DNA from: Clostridiales bacterium
GTDB lineage: Bacteria > Bacillota > Clostridia > Oscillospirales > CAG-382
Length of the DNA stretch: 11,289 nt
Direction of reading: 5' to 3'
Assembly: GCA_003343885.1 (NCBI GenBank)
Contig: QAKH01000096.1
Location: 1 to 11,289 of the forward strand
Position 1 is the stretch's first letter. Each line of letters begins with the position of its first letter. Below the pieces are notes generated by a model. The model was given only the letters and a program-made list of their open reading frames with translations. It did not search any database and was not told the origin of the DNA. The position numbers and the translations under genes were made by a program. This document shows positions 7,049-11,289 of the stretch, in pieces.

Positions 7049-8128
7049 CTATTCTCTGTCTTCAAAAATCTTGTCGTACTCGTCAAAAACTTCTTCATCC
7101 TTATAATAAGGCGTTATCATGTATTTTTTGATGACCGGGTAAGCTGCGTACGCGCCAATAAACATCAAAGTTGAAGTGGTTATAATCAAGGGAAGAGTCA
7201 ATCCAACGAGCGGAATATAAACAAAAATAACTATGTTTATAATAGAAACAACAATTGAACCGAATAATGCGGCTAAATTCCGCTTTATACCCAAAAAGGC
7301 AAATATAAAAGAATTTTTGAGTATTTTGAATATAGAAAGTTTAAATGTCACCATGATGATGTACATGTAATTTCGCATAAATGAATATATTATCAGTAAG
7401 AACAAACATACATAGAAAAATACGCCATGAGCAAAGGTTCTTTCTTTGGTTTCAGGCTGAGGCTGCTCTTGCCCGTCAACCGCTCCTCCTACATCTCCCT
7501 GTTGCTCCGCTTGAGTGTCGGCAGTATCATTCTGAAGCTCGTTTGAAGTTGATGATACGTCAAATTTGACATCAGAAACGTTACCTGTCCCGGTATCACC
7601 AACTGTTCCGGTTCCGGTGTCTGTTTCAGTATCACTGCCTGAAACCTCTGTCTGGACAGGCAAATCAGACGGCTGATACGAGGTAAGATAATTAAGATCC
7701 ATACCGCTCCAGAACAAGATATCAAAAACCAAAAGAAAAATTATTACTAAGTCGATTATGCCAAGGATAATTCCCTGTTTGAAATTGTTCTTGACAGCGT
7801 ATTTAAAGTCTGAAAGTATGTAAACCGGATCACCTCTTACATATCCGCGAACAGTGTAGGCGCAGCCGGTAGCAACTAAGCCAAAGAGAAGTGCAAAAAT
7901 GCCGAGAAAAATATAGAACAGCACCGGATATGCGGAAAGCTGCCACACTCCAAGCGAAAGAAGCAATATATAAACTGCAACCAATAAGTTCAGATTCGAC
8001 AGATTCCAGAACTTTCTGCCATACATAATAAAAAAACCGGGAAAATCGGTTTGAACTGAGGCTCTGTCATCATTCTTCTTAACACCTTTGGCAGGAGGAT
8101 TATAGCTGAAAAGCTTGAATTTTTTCAT
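7049..8128 (-). CDS. YesL/DUF624 family membrane protein with a large low-complexity loop
   Basis: An integral membrane protein of 359 residues from the ATG at 8128. The family signature is near the N-terminus: KFWNLSNLNLLVAVYILLLSLG (split over residues 39-60), then the TGCAYTVRGYVRGDPVYILSDFKYAVKNNFKQ region (88-118), closely matching YesL proteins. These often sit near sugar-uptake genes but have no proven function. Membrane segments are at about 45-64, 68-90, 118-140, 234-254, 288-308 and 310-332. Between the third and fourth segments, residues about 143-230 form a Thr/Gly/Asp/Ser/Gln-rich insert (DTETDTGTGTVGDTGTG, then EQQGDVGGAVDGQEQPQPE), absent from ordinary YesL proteins of about 210 residues, and probably an exposed loop. 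A longer reading to 8191 would start inside a terminator hairpin, so it is rejected. The chosen ATG has AAAGG about 12 bases upstream, slightly distant. Confidence 0.75.
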   Translation of the reverse strand: MKKFKLFSYNPPAKGVKKNDDRASVQTDFPGFFIMYGRKFWNLSNLNLLVAVYILLLSLGVWQLSAYPVLFYIFLGIFALLFGLVATGCAYTVRGYVRGDPVYILSDFKYAVKNNFKQGIILGIIDLVIIFLLVFDILFWSGMDLNYLTSYQPSDLPVQTEVSGSDTETDTGTGTVGDTGTGNVSDVKFDVSSTSNELQNDTADTQAEQQGDVGGAVDGQEQPQPETKERTFAHGVFFYVCLFLLIIYSFMRNYMYIIMVTFKLSIFKILKNSFIFAFLGIKRNLAALFGSIVVSIINIVIFVYIPLVGLTLPLIITTSTLMFIGAYAAYPVIKKYMITPYYKDEEVFDEYDKIFEDRE

Positions 8129-8164
8129 TCCGAGTACATACCTTTCATGGCAATATAGAGAACA

Positions 8165-8193
8165 AAATGCATCCCAAAACAAGGGATGCATTT
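8165..8193 (-). terminator. Intrinsic terminator of the proC/xer operon
   Basis: AAATGCATCCC (8165-8175) and GGGATGCATTT (8183-8193) form a perfect 11-bp hairpin with a seven-base loop. On the minus strand it is followed by TTTTGTT. It lies 48 bases beyond the Xer-like gene's stop and before the YesL-type start. A TATAAT box at 8194-8199 on the same strand has no good -35, so I do not call a promoter there. Confidence 0.8.
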
Positions 8194-8241
8194 ATTATAT
8201 CTTATATTTATTAACAGAATATGAAATAACTGTAATCTATG

Positions 8242-9135
8242 CTATGCCCTTGGGTGAAACTTAAGATAAGAGTCCTTAATTCTGCTTTTAATATACTCAG
8301 CATAGACCTGAGTTGAAGAAATATCGGAGTGACCGAGTATTTCTTTTATGTCGTGAATATCGGCGCCATTTTCGAGAAGATGTGTCGCAAATGAGTGGCG
8401 TAACATATGAGGTGTTATTGACTTATTAATTCCGGCTTTGAGAGCATAAGCCTTGAGAATCTTCCAAAAGCCTTGCCTGGTTATTCTGGAACCGTTGATA
8501 TTAACAAACAGAGCATCCCCTGAATCTACGGCTAAAATTTTTCTGGTTGAGTCAAGATAGTGCTTAAGGGCGGAAACGGCAGTTGGATATAAAAATATGG
8601 TTCTGTCATGCTTTTGTGCTCCTTCACCGTGGCAAACGACAAATCCTAATGATAAATTAACATCTTTCACATCAAGAGAAACAAGCTCGGTAACCTTCAT
8701 GCCTGTTGCGTACATGAGCTCAAGCATGGCTTTATCTCTTATTCCCTTTAATTCTGTAATATTAGGCTTAGAGAGAAGAAGTTCAATTTCTTTTGCTGTG
8801 AGTATTTCAAAAGATTTTTTTTGAACTTTTTCGTTTTTTACTGTTTTGGCGGGGTTTTCGGAAACAATGCCGTTCATTTGAAGATATTTATAGAATGTTC
8901 TGAGAGAAGACATAGCTCTTGAAACCGAAGAAGGAGAAAAGCCTTTTTCGACAAGATAAGCTTTAAAATCAGATACATCGCTTGTTTGAGCTGAAGAAAC
9001 GTCTGTATTACATGAAGACATGAAGTCAAAAAAGCATGCAATATCACGCCTGTAAGCTGAAAGCGTATTATTTGAAGAACCTTTTGAGTCCGACAAATAT
9101 TTTATAAATCCTTCAAGGTGATTTAACCCGGTCAT
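8242..9135 (-). CDS. XerD-like tyrosine recombinase with two substituted catalytic positions
   Basis: A 297-residue protein of Xer length and architecture: an N-terminal core-binding domain (about 5-100, with NNTLSAYRRDIACFFDFM and SSLRTFYKYLQ) and a C-terminal catalytic domain (about 108-292). H243 and R246 (HMLRHSFATH), H269 (LGHSDIS) and the nucleophile Y278 (TQVYAEY) are present. The first catalytic arginine, normally in ATGLRVSEL, is lysine (K147 in ATGMKVTEL). The active-site lysine, normally in GKG, is glutamate (E171 in HGEGAQKHDR). Both changes are clear in the DNA (AAG and GAA). The reading frame is otherwise intact, so it is probably a divergent but expressed subfamily rather than a decaying gene. 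It may need a partner recombinase, use a nearby lysine such as K175, or have a structural role. AGGAG lies 11 bases before its ATG. It is co-transcribed with proC, 29 bases upstream, and is followed by an intrinsic terminator. Confidence 0.85.
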   Translation of the reverse strand: MTGLNHLEGFIKYLSDSKGSSNNTLSAYRRDIACFFDFMSSCNTDVSSAQTSDVSDFKAYLVEKGFSPSSVSRAMSSLRTFYKYLQMNGIVSENPAKTVKNEKVQKKSFEILTAKEIELLLSKPNITELKGIRDKAMLELMYATGMKVTELVSLDVKDVNLSLGFVVCHGEGAQKHDRTIFLYPTAVSALKHYLDSTRKILAVDSGDALFVNINGSRITRQGFWKILKAYALKAGINKSITPHMLRHSFATHLLENGADIHDIKEILGHSDISSTQVYAEYIKSRIKDSYLKFHPRA

Positions 9136-9164
9136 TTGTGAAAAAACTCCTAATATGTAATATT

Positions 9165-9965
9165 TCAGCGTGCCATTTCCTCGGCACGGGCAGTGCAGGC
9201 GTTCATAGCGTTAGAGACAATGTCGCAAAAGTTATCTTTCTCAAAACTTTTTAAAGCAGCCTCAGTTGTTCCCTTTGGAGAAGCAACCATCCTTATAAGG
9301 GTATCGGGATCAGAATTTGTCTGAATTAACATTTCAGCTGAACCTTTAAGCGTCTGGTAAACAAGATCGGTTGCGACAGCCTTATCAATACCCTGAGTCA
9401 CTGCGTTATCAATCATAGCTTTAGCAAACAGATAAACATAAGCAGGACTTGAAGAATTAACTGAAATAACAGCATTCATCTGAGACTCGTCAAGAGAAAC
9501 AACAGAACCTGAAGCAGCAAAAAGTCCGCATATCTTTGTATAAATTCTGTCTTCAACAAGAGAGTTTCTTGAGATAGCGGTTGCACCTACCCCTATAAGC
9601 AGAGGCGTGTTAGGCATCACCCTAACAACAGGAAAATCCTGCCCAAGCGCTTTGCAGACATATGCAGTTGAAATCCCAGCTGCAATAGAAATAAATATTT
9701 TCTTCTGTCCGGCAACAAAAGGACTGATTTGTGTTAAAACAGTTTCATAGTCCTGCGGTTTTACAGCAAGCAAAATAACTTCAGAAGCTGCGCAAGCCTG
9801 TGCGGCGATCTCCGCGCAGTTAACAGACAAATTTTTAAAGACACTGTATCGATCTGTGTTGATATCATAAACAGTAATATCGGAAGGTTTTATTCTGCCT
9901 GAAGATATCACAGATTTTATTATTGCCGTAGCCATATTTCCGGCACCAATGGAAGTAAGTCTCAA
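9165..9965 (-). CDS. proC: Pyrroline-5-carboxylate reductase
   Basis: Catalyses the last step of proline synthesis, reduction of pyrroline-5-carboxylate to proline with NAD(P)H, in the cytoplasm. From the TTG at 9965 the protein has 266 residues, the usual length. The Rossmann motif is SIGAGNMATAI (5-15). VKPQDY (68-73), RVMPNTP (115-121), the SSSPAYVY loop (171-178, a variant of the usual SGSGPAYVF) and ASPKGTTEAAL (228-238, usually SPGGTT) follow in order. A longer reading begins at ATG 10016, but it adds 17 residues that do not match the family and lacks a ribosome binding site. The TTG is preceded by AAAGG at nine bases, so it is the likelier start. A strong promoter lies about 90 bases upstream, and the Xer-like gene follows after 29 bases. 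Confidence 0.95.
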   Translation of the reverse strand: MRLTSIGAGNMATAIIKSVISSGRIKPSDITVYDINTDRYSVFKNLSVNCAEIAAQACAASEVILLAVKPQDYETVLTQISPFVAGQKKIFISIAAGISTAYVCKALGQDFPVVRVMPNTPLLIGVGATAISRNSLVEDRIYTKICGLFAASGSVVSLDESQMNAVISVNSSSPAYVYLFAKAMIDNAVTQGIDKAVATDLVYQTLKGSAEMLIQTNSDPDTLIRMVASPKGTTEAALKSFEKDNFCDIVSNAMNACTARAEEMAR

Positions 9966-10054
9966 AATAACACACCTTTCGGCTAAAAAAAGCGCAATGC
10001 TCAAATCATATAGCACTGCGACATCAACGCCGTAAACTTATTTTTTCTGTTAAT

Positions 10055-10083
10055 ATAATAATACATTTTACAGTTTTTTTCAA
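10055..10083 (-). promoter_or_regulatory. Promoter of the proC/xer operon
   Basis: On the minus strand TTGAAA (10078-10083) and TATTAT (10055-10060) are separated by exactly 17 bases, a near-consensus sigma-A promoter. The leader to the proC TTG start is about 80 bases. A GTAAAC box lies in the leader (10032-10037), and three more copies plus one inverted copy lie upstream between 10133 and 10254. Confidence 0.7.
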
Positions 10084-10303
10084 GGCATTTACATCAATTT
10101 TATAATTTTCGTCAATTATGACGATTGTTTATGTAAACAATATTATGTAAACTTAGTAAACCGAGATCGAGTATTCAAGATATATACAATGTATTTTTTA
10201 ACAAATACTAGATATTGATTTATGAATAATAAGCAAATTATTCGTATTGTTTACTGTTTTTTTCTTTTTTATGCATTTTGACTATTTCATAAAATAAATA
10301 AAA
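10084..10303. other. Gene-free AT-rich intergenic stretch with repeated GTAAAC boxes
   Basis: No convincing coding region is seen in this gap. It holds GTAAAC at 10133-10138, 10147-10152 and 10156-10161, and its inverse at 10249-10254. The latter two outer copies extend to a perfect 10-bp inverted pair: GTAAACAATA at 10133-10142 and TATTGTTTAC at 10245-10254. The 9-mer GTAAACTTA at 10147-10155 recurs at 10032-10040 in the proC leader. A small hairpin is formed by GAATAAT (10224-10230) and ATTATTC (10237-10243). The rest is plain AT-rich sequence. Confidence 0.6.
10126..10153. other. Candidate Xer recombination (dif-like) site
   Basis: The arm TTATGTAAACT (10143-10153) is identical, as I remember it, to the XerD-binding arm of the Bacillus subtilis dif site. 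A six-base centre, ACAATA (10137-10142), and an opposing arm, TGTTTATGTAA (10126-10136), give the usual 11-6-11 layout. The opposing arm matches the reverse complement of the first arm at 8 of 11 positions. A second near-copy of the arm, TTATGTAAACA (10129-10139), overlaps the centre, and the palindrome ATTGTTTA-TG-TAAACAAT (10124-10141) overlaps as well. The site is in the gene-free gap upstream of the proC/xer operon. The alternative reading is a tandem operator for a transcription regulator. Confidence 0.4.
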
Positions 10304-10335
10304 GAGACAGCAGCTTATTATTTTGCTGCTGTCTT
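10304..10335 (-). terminator. Intrinsic terminator after the ABC ATPase
   Basis: GACAGCAGC (10306-10314) and GCTGCTGTC (10325-10333) form a nine-base GC-rich stem, extended by an A-T pair and a possible G-T pair, around a ten-base loop. On the minus strand it is followed by CTCTTTTATTTATTTT. It lies 24 bases beyond the stop of the ABC ATPase gene. Confidence 0.85.
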
Positions 10336-10359
10336 GTGTTAATCCTCATAATTTATAAG

Positions 10360-11139
10360 TCACACATCTTCTTTTTCAAAGACAACGTATCGTGTATTAT
10401 TTTCATCGTAAAGGTTTTTTTGTTTAACATCAAACACTTGCTCGATTATTGTTTTTTTAAGACATTCCTGCACAGTACCTGAAAAAACCACTTCCCCGCT
10501 GTCGAGGATAATAACTTCGTCCGCATACTTTATTGCGGATTCAAGGTCGTACATTACAATTAGTACCGTTTTTCCGTTTTCCTTCTGTATACTTTTAATC
10601 AGCTTCATGAATTCAGCTTTTACAGAAGCGTCCATATAAGTCGTTGGCTCGTCAAGCATAATAATCGGCGTTTCTTGAGCTAATACCATTGCTAAATATG
10701 ATTTTTGTCTTTCTCCGCCGGAAATTTCATCAACAAAGCTGTCAGACAAGTCTGATATTCCGGTTATATGCATGCACTTGTCGACAATTTTCCGGTCAAG
10801 TTCGGATGGACGCTGTCCAAATCCAATATACGGGCTTCTACCGAACATGACAAGTTCGTTTACGGTTATATGAACTTTTTCAAGATACTGCGGCAGTATT
10901 GCAATTTTCTTTGCTCTTTCCACTGAAGCCATTTTGGAAATGTTTTCACTTCCGATGCATATATTTCCTGCATATTTTATCTCGCGATTAACGCATGCAA
11001 ACACAGTTGATTTTCCGCATCCGTTTTTGCCTAAAGAACAGCATAGACCGCCCGAAAAGCAGAGTGTGTTAAAATATCTGCGAGAGATACAGGAACGCAA
11101 CAAGCAGAACCCACCGTAAAGACAGCGTAAAAAATCCAT
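10360..11139 (-). pseudogene. FecE-type ABC transporter ATPase with replaced N-terminus (probable pseudogene)
   Basis: The region 10360 to about 11046 encodes the nucleotide-binding subunit of an ABC importer of the iron-siderophore/cobalamin type. Walker A is LGKNGCGKST (36-45), the Q-loop ILPQ (81-84), the signature EISGGERQ (138-145) and Walker B IIMLDEPT (159-166). The segment ELVMFGRSPYIG (95-106) is typical of this class. Two things are wrong. Residues 1 to about 31, read from the first ATG at 11139, do not resemble an ABC N-terminus: there is no A-loop aromatic, no NLSFSYG-like strand and no ribosome binding site. None of the other minus-strand frames supplies the missing part. In addition, the switch histidine is tyrosine (Y197 in VMYDLESA; codon TAC where CAC is expected). 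No permease or binding-protein gene is next to it. Most likely it is a truncated, decaying gene at a rearrangement junction. The rest of the frame is open to a normal end and terminator. Confidence 0.75.
11041..11119 (+). pseudogene. Possible remnant: C-terminal tail of a plus-strand protein
   Basis: Just where homology to the ABC ATPase stops, the opposite strand reads as a plausible charged C-terminus (RPPEKQSVLKYLREIQERN, then KQNPP and a stop at 11117-11119). The style is like the tails of some proteins of Firmicutes integrative elements, which is a resemblance from memory only. If real, both this gene and the ATPase lost their N-terminal parts at the junction near 11045. It could equally be the chance antisense of unrelated DNA. 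Confidence 0.2.
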
Positions 11140-11164
11140 TGACAGAGATAGCCGATAGGCATTG

Positions 11165-11199
11165 AAAAACCGCCGTTATGGTTTTACCCATAGCGGCGG
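11165..11199 (-). terminator. Intrinsic terminator of a gene entering from the right edge
   Basis: CCGCCG-TTATGG (11170-11181) and CCATAG-CGGCGG (11188-11199) form a 12-position stem with one C-A mismatch on the minus strand, a six-base loop and a following TTTTT. It lies 27 bases downstream of the stop of the partial reading frame at the right edge. It separates that gene from the damaged ABC ATPase, so the ATPase has no obvious promoter close by. Confidence 0.8.
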
Positions 11200-11226
11200 A
11201 TTACATAATCATTTGCAGCTACTAAA

Positions 11227-11289
11227 TTAACAGTTATATTTTTTTGATTTGTTTAACAAAATATAAATTCCAATCAATACCAAAATAGT
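11227..11289 (-). CDS. C-terminal end of a membrane-anchored protein (partial)
   Basis: The last 20 codons of a gene that begins outside the window. The peptide TILVLIGIYILLNKSKKYNC, then a stop, is a hydrophobic helix followed by a short basic tail. This is the form of a C-terminal membrane anchor, as in cell-wall-sorted surface proteins, or of the last helix of a permease. The strong terminator shortly after the stop supports its being a real gene end. With so little sequence the family cannot be named. Confidence 0.5.
   Translation of the reverse strand, partial: TILVLIGIYILLNKSKKYNC

Noticed and set aside
8129..8191. Longer N-terminus for the YesL-type protein
   Set aside because: Its start codon lies inside the operon terminator hairpin, and the added residues do not match the family.
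9966..10016. Longer N-terminus for ProC starting at ATG 10016
   Set aside because: No ribosome binding site, and the 17 added residues are not part of the reductase fold; the TTG at 9965 fits better.
9966..10054. Riboswitch or T-box in the proC leader
   Set aside because: The leader is only about 80 bases and shows no specifier, T-box motif or strong hairpin with a T run.
11030..11155. Small minus-strand frame (about 42 codons, starting MPIGYLCQWIF) before the ABC ATPase
   Set aside because: No ribosome binding site and no recognisable protein; the region looks like rearranged DNA.
1..11289. CRISPR array, tRNA or rRNA genes
   Set aside because: No regularly spaced direct repeats and no cloverleaf or rRNA-like sequence were seen on either strand.

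Overview
The window looks like chromosomal DNA from a low-GC, spore-forming Bacillota bacterium of class Clostridia. An uncultured gut member near Ruminococcaceae/Oscillospirales is my best guess. This rests on the AT-rich intergenic DNA, strong AGGAGG-type ribosome binding sites, a CwlD-like spore-cortex amidase, a fatty acyl-ACP thioesterase, a YesL/DUF624 membrane protein and a probable DUF6873 protein. The taxonomic placement is inference; no rRNA or tRNA gene is visible.

Layout, left to right. (1) 1-580: the 5' part of an IS30-family insertion sequence, transposase on the minus strand and cut by the window edge. (2) 630-5917: a run of minus-strand genes. In transcription order these are an unrecognised four-helix-type membrane protein, a CwlD-like N-acetylmuramoyl-L-alanine amidase, the recombination protein RadA, a DUF6873-like protein, an acyl-ACP thioesterase and a cytidylate-kinase-like protein. 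The last two have larger gaps before them, and the kinase gene has a good promoter of its own. (3) 5972-7025: a complete tyrosine recombinase on the plus strand, the only clear plus-strand gene, with an extended -10 promoter. (4) 7049-8128: a YesL-family membrane protein with a large low-complexity insertion. (5) 8165-10083: a proC / Xer-like recombinase operon with a well-formed promoter and an intrinsic terminator. ProC appears to start at TTG. The Xer-like protein has lost two of the canonical catalytic positions (Arg to Lys, Lys to Glu). (6) 10084-10303: a gene-free AT-rich stretch with repeated GTAAAC boxes. One forms an arm (TTATGTAAACT) identical, as I recall it, to the XerD arm of Bacillus subtilis dif, so this is a candidate Xer recombination site directly upstream of a xer gene. 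(7) 10304-11289: a FecE-type ABC ATPase whose N-terminus has been replaced and whose switch histidine is tyrosine. Upstream of it lie a terminator and the last 20 codons of a membrane-anchored protein entering from the right edge.

The left part is mostly ordinary core physiology: proline synthesis, lipid, nucleotide and cell-wall metabolism, and DNA repair. The interesting material concerns DNA rearrangement. It consists of two different tyrosine recombinases within 3.2 kb, a dif-like sequence, an insertion sequence at one end and a rearrangement junction at the other. Whether these form one working system cannot be decided from this window alone.
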